From CAZOVB01 sp046541415 (lineage in GTDB: Bacteria > Planctomycetota > Phycisphaerae > SM23-33), in assembly GCA_046541415.1 (NCBI GenBank), contig JBKHDI010000011.1, forward strand, positions 8,721 to 72,720: a stretch of 64,000 nucleotides of DNA, in the 5' to 3' direction. Positions 17,861 to 24,592 of this stretch are shown piece after piece. The number at the start of each line of letters is the position of its first letter. The first letter of the stretch is position 1. Below the pieces are notes generated by a model. The model made no database searches. It saw only the letters and a list, made by a program, of their open reading frames with translations, and was not told the origin of the DNA. The position numbers and the translations under genes are program-made.

Positions 17861-18640
17861 GTGAAACGGACTATCAACCCATTGCGCATTGCCGCACTGC
17901 TTATGTCGACGGCCCTGGCGGGCACGGCATGGGCGACGACAAGCACGATATCAGCCTATTTCCTGGGCTTGGACAGCCAGGGCGCCCAGCGGGTTACCGT
18001 CCAACTGGACGGGCAGACTCACTACACCTGGAGCGGCGAGGGAAGCTTCTACAGCGATGTCCGATCCGTCGGTGATGACGGCACGGCCGACCAACTGGCC
18101 TCGATCGATGCTGCCTTCAGCGGGTACTGCATCGAATTCAGTCAGGCCATCCACCTTGGTTCGTACAGCACATGGCAACTGGAATCCCCCCAAGCTGGGG
18201 CCGAAGGGCAGATCGACCAGCTCAAGGCCAGGCAGATCGCGTATCTTCTCGAGAGCTTCGCCGACTCCGGCGAAACGGCCGAGTTGCAGCTGGCCATCTG
18301 GGAAGTCCTGGAAGAGACCGATGTTACGCTTGACCTGGCCGGCGGGCGATTCTCACTGCGGGACTTCGACGGGATCAACCAATCGCTGCTGTCCAGCTGG
18401 CTGGCTGACCTGGCAGAGGCCAACCTCGATCATTTCAGCGTGGCCGGCTATTTCGCTCTGACCAACTCCGACGTGCAGGACTTCCTGGTCTACGCCCCTC
18501 CGGTCTACAGCCCTGATCTTCCGGCCCCGAGGCAGGTCGTCATCGAGCCAGCCATGATGCCCGAGCCGATCACCCTGGTCGGCGGCATGCTCGGACTCGG
18601 CGCAGTCGGGCGCTACCTCCGCCGCCGACTCACCGCCTGA
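17861..18640 (+). CDS. PEP-CTERM protein with thioester-adhesin-like (TED) signature, copy 2
   Basis: A 259-residue paralogue of 16813-17571. The GTG at 17861 is chosen because of the GGAGGAG site and because the signal peptide (KRTINPLRIAALLMSTALAG) starts there; the reading frame is open much further upstream but without signal sequence. C90 (GYCIEFSQAIH) and Q143 (ELQLAIWEVLEE) are conserved with copy 1 at a similar spacing (53 residues). The tail is PEPITLVGG, hydrophobic stretch, GRYLRRRLTA, the same tail type as copy 1. Sequence outside these blocks has diverged widely, so the duplication is not recent. Likely an exported surface protein. Confidence 0.75.
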   Translation: MKRTINPLRIAALLMSTALAGTAWATTSTISAYFLGLDSQGAQRVTVQLDGQTHYTWSGEGSFYSDVRSVGDDGTADQLASIDAAFSGYCIEFSQAIHLGSYSTWQLESPQAGAEGQIDQLKARQIAYLLESFADSGETAELQLAIWEVLEETDVTLDLAGGRFSLRDFDGINQSLLSSWLADLAEANLDHFSVAGYFALTNSDVQDFLVYAPPVYSPDLPAPRQVVIEPAMMPEPITLVGGMLGLGAVGRYLRRRLTA

Positions 18641-18664
18641 ACTGCCCCTCACGCGCTCATCCCG

Positions 18665-18697
18665 GGCCTCGTCGCTGCTTGCGGCGGGGCCTGTTTT
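18665..18697 (+). terminator. Intrinsic terminator after thioester-type copy 2
   Basis: An 11-bp stem with two G-U pairs (arms 18665-18675 and 18681-18691), 5-base loop, then TGTTTT. It abuts the end of the convergent minus-strand gene at 18697. Confidence 0.7.
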
Positions 18698-19866
18698 CAA
18701 TACGTCGCGCCGATGCGGTTGATGGCGAATTCGCGGCAGCCGTTGCGTTCGGAGAGGGTAAGTTGGCCGGCAGCGACGGCCAGAAGGATTTCCAGCAGTT
18801 CGTCGGCCACCGCCTGGGGGGCGGCGCCGCCGATGATCCGCCCGGCATCGAGGTCGATGTAGCTGGCCATGCGCGAGGCCATCGGCGAATTGCTGGCAAT
18901 CTTGATCACCGGGGCGACCGGGTTGCCCAGCGGCGTGCCCACGCCGGTGGTAAACAGCACGCAGTTGGCCCCGCCTGCGACCATGCCCGTTATGCTCTCC
19001 GGGTCGTTGCCGGGCGTGTTCATCAGCACCAGCCCGGTCCGGCCCGGCCTTTCGGCGTAGTCGATGACCTCCACGATCGGCTTCGAGCCGCCCTTGCAGA
19101 TGCAGCCCAGCGACTTTTCTTCAATACTGCTGAGCCCCGCCCGGATATTGCCCGGCGTGGGATTGACACCCCGCAGGTCGCATCCCTGCACGCGGGCCTG
19201 GTCGAGGTACCGCGCGATCCAGCCCAGGAGCTTGTCCCGGTCCTCCTGGCGCTCGATGCGCGGCAGGAGGGCGTCCTCGGCCCCGATCATCTCGGTGGTC
19301 TCCGAGAGGATCACCGTCGCCCCGGCGTCAACGAGGGCATCCGTAGCCAGGCCCACCGTCGGATTGGCCGTGATGCCGCTGAACGGGTCTGACCCGCCGC
19401 ACTCCAGGCCTATCGTCAGCGCCTCGGGACCGACCTCGATCCGTTCCAGCGAGGCGGCGAAGTCTCGCATCCGGCCGACGATCCGCTCGGCCCTGTCCAG
19501 CAGGTCCTCGACAGAACCCGCTTGTTGAATCACGAGCGTATCGACCATGCGGTTCTCGGTGGCGACAATCTCGGCGATCTGCCCGGCCGTGGTCGATTCG
19601 CAGCCCAGACCGATGATCAGCACCGCGCCGACATTCGGGTTGCCCGCAGTGCCTGCCAGCGTCCGCAGCACCTGTTGGCGGTCGTCGCCCAGGTGCGTAC
19701 AGCCATGCTGGTGGGTGATCGGGATCAGCCCATCGCACCGCCGGGCCAGTTGCTCGACGGCGAAGTTGGCGCAGGAAACGCTGGAAATCGCCACGACGTG
19801 GTTGCGGATGCCGAATCGGCCGGTCTCTCGGGGCCAGGCGGCAAACTTCGCTTTCTGCAGGTCCAT
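18697..19866 (-). CDS. UxaA-family dehydratase, large (C-terminal) part
   Basis: A 389-residue protein matching the catalytic part of the altronate/galactarate dehydratase family. It begins with GRFGIRNHVVAISSVSCAN, then HQHGCTHLGDD, IGLGCES, LECGGSDPFSGITANPTVG and LSETTEMIGAEDALLPR, with Cys and His residues that hold the metal site in this family. The reaction would be loss of water from a sugar acid (altronate, galactarate or a related aldonate) to a 2-keto-3-deoxy acid. The N-terminal SAF part is encoded separately just upstream (19878-20168, 11-base gap), as in split UxaA proteins. The substrate is not determined, and no other uronate gene is adjacent. Confidence 0.85.
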   Translation of the reverse strand: MDLQKAKFAAWPRETGRFGIRNHVVAISSVSCANFAVEQLARRCDGLIPITHQHGCTHLGDDRQQVLRTLAGTAGNPNVGAVLIIGLGCESTTAGQIAEIVATENRMVDTLVIQQAGSVEDLLDRAERIVGRMRDFAASLERIEVGPEALTIGLECGGSDPFSGITANPTVGLATDALVDAGATVILSETTEMIGAEDALLPRIERQEDRDKLLGWIARYLDQARVQGCDLRGVNPTPGNIRAGLSSIEEKSLGCICKGGSKPIVEVIDYAERPGRTGLVLMNTPGNDPESITGMVAGGANCVLFTTGVGTPLGNPVAPVIKIASNSPMASRMASYIDLDAGRIIGGAAPQAVADELLEILLAVAAGQLTLSERNGCREFAINRIGATY

Positions 19867-19877
19867 GGAGGCTGCCT

Positions 19878-20168
19878 CTACTGCACGCTGGAGCGGGTGT
19901 TGTGAACGTGGACCATCGCCCCGGCCGGGATGTCCTCGGTGGCGATGGCGATGGTGTGACCATACTTGACGACCGCCCCGCCGGCTGCGATGGGGCGGAT
20001 GGCGATCTTAAAGCCGGCCCCTACGGGCTCGGGGACAGTCACGTCGAACCGCCCATCGCCGGCTGCCCAACGGTGTCGGCCCGGGGCGATATCCACCAGG
20101 GCCGTGGCGACGTTGTCCGTAGGATCGACGATCATCGCTGGGCTGCGGGGTGTCTGTGAATCGCTCAT
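19878..20168 (-). CDS. SAF-domain protein, small subunit of UxaA-type dehydratase
   Basis: A 96-residue protein made almost entirely of a SAF domain: NVATALVDIAPGR, then FKIAIRPIAAGGAVVKYGHT and IATEDIPAGAMVHVHN, the typical ending of the N-terminal domain of altronate dehydratase. It lies 11 bases upstream of the large-part gene and would form its partner subunit. The start at 20168 has a purine-rich AAGAAGAAAG upstream. Long ORFs extending further upstream in the same frame run antisense across leuA and are not part of this gene. Confidence 0.85.
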   Translation of the reverse strand: MSDSQTPRSPAMIVDPTDNVATALVDIAPGRHRWAAGDGRFDVTVPEPVGAGFKIAIRPIAAGGAVVKYGHTIAIATEDIPAGAMVHVHNTRSSVQ

Positions 20169-20293
20169 ACTTTCTTCTTGGGCTTCGGGGGGTCCGTACA
20201 CGCGAGATGCTTGCTGTCGAACATGTGCAGCTGCCGTGCGACGGGCGAGACGCGATGCCTCGTCCGTCGTACGGCCTGACTGGCTGGATGGAT

Positions 20294-21991
20294 TCAGCTC
20301 TTGGTGTTCTGCGTCGCTGCACGGTTCAGGCCTGCGACGATGGCGCGGACGGCGGCCTGGTCGATGTTCGTGTCCGTGCCGACGCCGAACAGGACGTTGC
20401 CGTCCGGGCTGACCAGGGGCAGGTAGGCCATGGCCCGGGCGTCTTCGCCTCCACCGACCGCCTGTTCGAAGTAGTCCTTGATGTCGAAGTCTTTCACGCC
20501 CAGCTGCTTGAGGCAATGCACGAAGGCCGACAGCGGCCCGTTTCCGTCGGCCGAGACTTCCTTTGCCTCGTTGTTGATGACCATCTTCAGCTGCCCATGG
20601 ATCTGCGTCGGGTCGGTGTCGTCCGGCCGGGGCCAGTAGCCCACCAGCTCGAACGGTCCGTCGGGGTTTACGAACTCGTCCTGGAAGACGCGGAGGACTT
20701 CCTCGGAGGTAATCTCGCGGCCGACCTGCTCGGAGTAGGCCTGCACCGCCGCTCCCAGTTCGGGGTGCATGGCGCGGGGCACTTCCAGGCCGAACTCCTG
20801 TTCGAGCACCCAGGCGACCCCGCCCTTGCCGGACTGGCTGTTGATGCGGATCAGGCCTTGGTACTTTCGGCCCAGGTCGGCCGGGTCGATGTGCAGGTAG
20901 GGCACTTTCCATCGCATGCCGAATTTCTCGGCTGCGTCGTGGCGGTTGCGCATGCCCTTGCGGATCGCATCCTGGTGGCTGCCGGAGAACGCGGTAAAGA
21001 CGTACTCGCCGGCGTAGGGCTGACGGTAGTAGATCCGCATGCCCGTCAGGCGTTCGACGGTGGCCGCCACGCGGGGCAGGTCGGTGAAGTCCAGACCCGG
21101 CTCGACGCCGCGCGAGCGGAGGTTGTTGGCGACGGTGACGATGTCGACATTGCCGGTCCGCTCGCCGTGGCCGAAGAGCGTGCCCTCGACGCGGTCGCCG
21201 CCTGCGAGGATCGAGAGTTCCGTGGCCGCCACGGCCATGCCCTGGTCGTTGTGCGAGTGCAGGCTGACCTGGATGTTCTGGCGGTGGGGGAACTTGCGGC
21301 AGAAGTACTCGATCATGTCGGCGTACTGGTTGGGCGGACGGCGTTCGACGGTGGCCGGCAGGTTGAAAATCAGCGGCTTCTCGGCCGAGGCCATGCCCCA
21401 GGCGTCATAGACGGCCTGGCAGAGCTGGAGGACGAAGTCGATGTCCGAATCGGTGAATTCCTCGGGGCTGAACTCGAAGCGCCAGTCTGTTTCGGGATTC
21501 GCCTCAGCCAGCTGGCGGATCTGCTTGGCCCCGGCCACGGCCATCTCGATGCAGCCTTCGCGGCTGCGCCCGAAGACCTGCTCGATGTGCAGGTCGCTGG
21601 TGGCCACGTACGCATGGACGATCGCCTGCTTGGCGCCTTTGAGGGCCTCGAAGGTCTTGTCGATCAGGTGTGAGCGACACTGGGTCAGACCCATGATGAA
21701 GACGTCGTCGGGGACCAGCCCCTCGTCGATCAACTGGCGGGTGAACTCGAAGTCATCCTGGCTGGCCGAGGGGAAGGCTACCTCGATGTGCTTGAAGCCC
21801 ACGTCGCAGAGCAGCTGGAAGTATTCGAGTTTGGCCTTGGGGCCCAAGGGATTGGGCAGGGCCTGGTTGCCGTCGCGCAGGTCGACGCTGCACCACTGCG
21901 GGGCGCCGGTGAGCTGTTTGGCAGGCCAGGTGCGATCGGGCAGATTCACGCCGGCCGGGTGTGCATATTTCGGTACGTTGGTCTGGGTCAT
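20294..21991 (-). CDS. leuA: 2-isopropylmalate synthase (long LeuA form)
   Basis: A 565-residue enzyme condensing acetyl-CoA and 2-oxoisovalerate, the first committed step of leucine synthesis. The HMGL-like TIM barrel starts with WCSVDLRDGNQAL (metal/substrate motif) and includes VSLHSHNDQGMAVAA and GTLFGHGERTGNVD. The C-terminal LeuA allosteric domain (from about residue 440) should mediate leucine feedback inhibition. Length and the PKYAHPAGVNLPDRTWP N-terminus match the long form known in Actinobacteria and others. About 255 bases upstream of the ATG lies a leucine-rich leader peptide gene and terminator (22172-22353), so expression is probably also controlled by attenuation. Confidence 0.96.
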   Translation of the reverse strand: MTQTNVPKYAHPAGVNLPDRTWPAKQLTGAPQWCSVDLRDGNQALPNPLGPKAKLEYFQLLCDVGFKHIEVAFPSASQDDFEFTRQLIDEGLVPDDVFIMGLTQCRSHLIDKTFEALKGAKQAIVHAYVATSDLHIEQVFGRSREGCIEMAVAGAKQIRQLAEANPETDWRFEFSPEEFTDSDIDFVLQLCQAVYDAWGMASAEKPLIFNLPATVERRPPNQYADMIEYFCRKFPHRQNIQVSLHSHNDQGMAVAATELSILAGGDRVEGTLFGHGERTGNVDIVTVANNLRSRGVEPGLDFTDLPRVAATVERLTGMRIYYRQPYAGEYVFTAFSGSHQDAIRKGMRNRHDAAEKFGMRWKVPYLHIDPADLGRKYQGLIRINSQSGKGGVAWVLEQEFGLEVPRAMHPELGAAVQAYSEQVGREITSEEVLRVFQDEFVNPDGPFELVGYWPRPDDTDPTQIHGQLKMVINNEAKEVSADGNGPLSAFVHCLKQLGVKDFDIKDYFEQAVGGGEDARAMAYLPLVSPDGNVLFGVGTDTNIDQAAVRAIVAGLNRAATQNTKS

Positions 21992-22171
21992 TTCGGTTGG
22001 CTCCGGTTGGGTGTGCGGTGGATTCTATCGATACGTCAGTCGCGGATCGTCAGGATCTCAGCACGCCGCCCCGGCAGCGCGCAAACGGCGCTGCGGTGGG
22101 GCGGTTGACCTTCCAGCTTTCTGATTGTTGGTTCATGAGTCTGATCATTCCATCGGCCTTACAGTGTCCAC

Positions 22172-22206
22172 AAAAAAACTCCGCGATCAACGCCGGATCG
22201 CGGAGT
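22172..22206 (-). terminator. Attenuator terminator of leuA
   Basis: On the minus strand an 11-bp perfect stem (ACTCCGCGATC at 22206-22196 and GATCGCGGAGT at 22188-22178) with a 7-base loop is followed by a run of T (22178-22172). It lies between the leader peptide stop and leuA. Its 5' arm can instead pair through CGCGATC (22202-22196) with GATCGCG (22243-22237) just after the leader stop codon, forming an antiterminator. Confidence 0.9.
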
Positions 22207-22246
22207 CGGTTTCGTTTTCGGGCAGGGAAACGGGTTCGCGATCGCC

Positions 22247-22306
22247 TCAGCGCAGCAGCAGCCGACCATGTAGTAGCAGGGCCAGATTGTTGCCGGAGGC
22301 GGTCAT
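22247..22306 (-). CDS. Leucine leader peptide of leuA
   Basis: A 19-codon reading frame too short for routine gene calling. It encodes MTASGNNLALLLHGRLLLR, with seven leucines among twelve residues (8-19), using CTG and CTA codons. It has an AAAGGAA ribosome site and lies a few bases behind a promoter. Codons 2-4 contain CGCCTC (22301-22296), which can pair with GAGGCG (22248-22243) at the stop codon. Stalling at the Leu codons would free that segment to form the antiterminator, and smooth translation or release would favour the terminator. This is the architecture of leucine operon attenuation known from enterobacteria and Actinobacteria. Confidence 0.85.
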   Translation of the reverse strand: MTASGNNLALLLHGRLLLR

Positions 22307-22325
22307 GCGCGGTTCCTTTCCTAAC

Positions 22326-22353
22326 AGTATACTCGTCGCAAAGGCGGGTTGAA
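22326..22353 (-). promoter_or_regulatory. Promoter of the leu leader and leuA
   Basis: On the minus strand TATACT (22331-22326) is preceded after 16 bases by TTCAAC (22353-22348), a weak -35 box. The predicted transcript start near 22319 is only about 13 bases before the leader ATG, just enough to include the ribosome site. Confidence 0.55.
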
Positions 22354-22468
22354 GCAAGCAGATTCCGTTTTTTGCTGCGCAGAGGTCCTGATGGTGGGTA
22401 CAGGTGGGGGGATATCGGGCGCGAAGAAAACGCCCGCCTTTGTTTCTCTTTTCGAACGTGGGATGCCC

Positions 22469-23197
22469 ATGCGACAGAAATTTACGATGATCCTGCTGGC
22501 TGTGGCGCTGGCTGGCCTGGCTGCCGGGTGCGGCAACGCCGGGTACGCCATGGCCCGCGAGCAGACCGAATATGGCTCCGATCTCAAGGCGCCCCAGCCG
22601 ACGAGCGGGGCAGCGCCGGAAGAGATGGTCTTGACCGCAGGGGCCTTTGCCGACCGGAAAGTCATCTACACCGGCCAACTGGGCATGCTGGTTGGGGATG
22701 TCGAATCGGCTCTGGTCGCCAGCCGCAGGATCGCCGAGGACCTCGGCGGGCACATGCAGTCGCTGGGCGGGGATTCCATCGTCCTGCGTGTCCCGGCCGA
22801 GAAGTTCGACCCGGCCATCGAGCGGTTCTCGAAGCTGGGCATTGTCACCGACCGGAAAATCGAGGCCCGCGACGTGACCGAGCAGTACACCGACCTTCAA
22901 CTGCGACTGGCCAACGCCCGCGCCCTGGCCGACCGTCTCCGCGAGATGCTCAACCAGGCCAACACGCTCGAGCAGACCCTGGCCGTGCAGCGAGAGCTGT
23001 CGGATGTGACGCTGCAGGTCGAGCAGTTGGAAGGGCAGATGCGAGCGATGAAAAACCGCATCTCCCTGGCGACCATCGGCCTGCGGTTCAAGCCCACCAG
23101 TCAGGCACCGGAGGAAATCCGCACGAAGCTGCCCTTCTACTGGTTGGATCAACTGGGGCTCGAGAACCTGCTGCAATTTGACGGAAAGGGGTACTGA
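22469..23197 (+). CDS. DUF4349-type lipoprotein
   Basis: A 242-residue predicted lipoprotein with lipobox LAAGC (C21). The start at 22469 (MRQKF) is chosen because it opens directly onto the signal peptide with GTGGGA upstream. The mature part shows the DUF4349 pattern: KVIYTGQLGMLVGDVESAL, GHMQSLGGDSIVLRVPAEKF, VTDRKIEARDVTEQYTDLQL, followed by a coiled coil (LANARALADRLREMLNQANT) and a final beta-strand. Unlike many DUF4349 proteins there is no C-terminal membrane helix. Function is unknown; it is predicted in the periplasm, membrane-anchored. The next gene starts 2 bases after its stop, so they are translationally coupled. Confidence 0.8.
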   Translation: MRQKFTMILLAVALAGLAAGCGNAGYAMAREQTEYGSDLKAPQPTSGAAPEEMVLTAGAFADRKVIYTGQLGMLVGDVESALVASRRIAEDLGGHMQSLGGDSIVLRVPAEKFDPAIERFSKLGIVTDRKIEARDVTEQYTDLQLRLANARALADRLREMLNQANTLEQTLAVQRELSDVTLQVEQLEGQMRAMKNRISLATIGLRFKPTSQAPEEIRTKLPFYWLDQLGLENLLQFDGKGY

Positions 23198-23198
23198 G

Positions 23199-23660
23199 AT
23201 GCGTATCGCGACATTCGCGTTGCTGATTTGCCTGACCCTGCTGGTCGGTTGTGACCCCCAGCCGGGCAAACTGCGGGTTCCGGATTCGTTCGTGGAGCTC
23301 TCGGAAGCCCAGGCCAGGCCCTACCAGGCCCGGGCGGTATCTGCCGATGGGGTCGTCGTTGCCCTGCGCCAGCAGGCCAACCCCAAGTCCGGTACACTGG
23401 CATTCTGGACGCAGGCGATCACCGACAAGATGACAAAAGACAAGGGCTACCAACTGGTCTCTTCCGAGCCCCTGACCAGCCGCACCGGCCGGACCGGTCG
23501 AAAGCTCCACCTGACACGCACCATCCGCGGGGTGGACTTCACCTACCTGATGGCCATTTACGTCGACGGTGACCGCGTCCGCATCGCCGAAGCCGGTGGA
23601 CGGACCAAACACGTCCAGCCACTGATCCAGGAACTGGGCGAATCGCTGGGAAGTTTGTGA
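23199..23660 (+). CDS. Small lipoprotein of unknown function
   Basis: A 153-residue predicted lipoprotein: signal peptide with lipobox LLVGC (C18), then a compact alpha/beta region with ARAVSADGVVVALRQQANPK and VDFTYLMAIYVDGDRVRIAE. It has the look of a small periplasmic domain, but I recognise no family. The start ATG overlaps the ribosome-scanning distance of the DUF4349 gene stop (TGA-G-ATG), indicating coupled expression of two lipoproteins that may work together. Confidence 0.75.
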   Translation: MRIATFALLICLTLLVGCDPQPGKLRVPDSFVELSEAQARPYQARAVSADGVVVALRQQANPKSGTLAFWTQAITDKMTKDKGYQLVSSEPLTSRTGRTGRKLHLTRTIRGVDFTYLMAIYVDGDRVRIAEAGGRTKHVQPLIQELGESLGSL

Positions 23661-23760
23661 TTCCGTTAAAAGCGCGGTCGCCGGGCATCGGGGTGAGAAA
23701 AGCTGATCGCAGGGTCAGAAGGCTCTGGACAATGGTTCCGATGGGTCGCGGATCGTCGCG

Positions 23761-24426
23761 TTAGAAGCCGCCCGGCGGTTTGGGCAGGTGACGGTCGCGG
23801 TCGTAGGGCGGCTGGCAGCGGGGCGGCAGGTGATCGATCGCCCCATCGGCCAGCCATTCCTGGCGTTCGGACTCATCGGCGTAGTACATCAGGTAGATCT
23901 CGTTGTCTTCCTCCGAGCCCGAGCCGACCATGTCGATGAAGCTGAACCCGCTGGCCTGACAGTGTCCGCCGGACTCGATCAGGGGTAAGGGCTCCTCCAG
24001 CGTCTCGTAATAGAGCTGCTCGTAGAGTTCGCGGTCCGAGAGGTGATTGGTGTTGGAGATGTACGTGTGGATCTCGGCCAGGCAGGCAAAGAGATTCTGG
24101 AGCTGACGAGCCAGGGCCGGGGGGTCCAGGTTCTCCGGCGGCACGAGCAGCACACCCTTGCCGAGCAGTTGGTCGCGGGCTGTGGTCCAGGTCTCGAAGA
24201 ACTCCTCGTCGGAGTCGAAGTCATCTTCCTCGTCGTCGTCCCAGGCGTCGAGATCATCAATGACGTACTGACCGTCCTCGTCCATGCCCATCGCCTCGGC
24301 GAATTCATCATCATCTTCGATCAGCCAGGCCTCGGGGCAACCGATTTCCCTGGCCGACTCACGAAGCTCATTGATCCGGATCAGGCGATCTACGTTGTTG
24401 AGTCTGTTCGGGTCGGTCTCGGCCAT
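23761..24426 (-). CDS. Acidic conserved-type protein of unknown function
   Basis: A 221-residue soluble protein with a strongly acidic stretch near residues 36-75 (LIEDDDEFAEAMGMDEDGQ and DDDEEDDFDSDEEFFETW). The remainder is Leu/Glu-rich and probably helical, ending in a Pro-rich tail (RHLPKPPGGF). ATG 24426 has a GAGGGA site. No signal peptide, cofactor motif or recognised domain. The gene stands alone, separated by 166 bases from the glycyl radical enzyme. Function cannot be proposed. Confidence 0.7.
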   Translation of the reverse strand: MAETDPNRLNNVDRLIRINELRESAREIGCPEAWLIEDDDEFAEAMGMDEDGQYVIDDLDAWDDDEEDDFDSDEEFFETWTTARDQLLGKGVLLVPPENLDPPALARQLQNLFACLAEIHTYISNTNHLSDRELYEQLYYETLEEPLPLIESGGHCQASGFSFIDMVGSGSEEDNEIYLMYYADESERQEWLADGAIDHLPPRCQPPYDRDRHLPKPPGGF

Positions 24427-24592
24427 GGCTGGTCCCTCAGAAATCGATGGACACATGCTCGTACTGCCTGGATTGTACGAGCGGGCCAATTGGCGGGGCA
24501 AGTCCGGATTATGTGAGCTGGCGGAATTTTCCGAGACGGGGCCGGGCCGCTTCCGGCGACCGGTGCCGACAATGGCAGTTGCTGGTATGGGC

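Noticed and set aside
19878..20912. 344-residue ORF containing the SAF protein plus a long Arg/Pro-rich N-terminus
   Set aside because: The N-terminal part runs through the 3' end of leuA in another frame and looks like shadow coding; only the last 96 residues form a domain.
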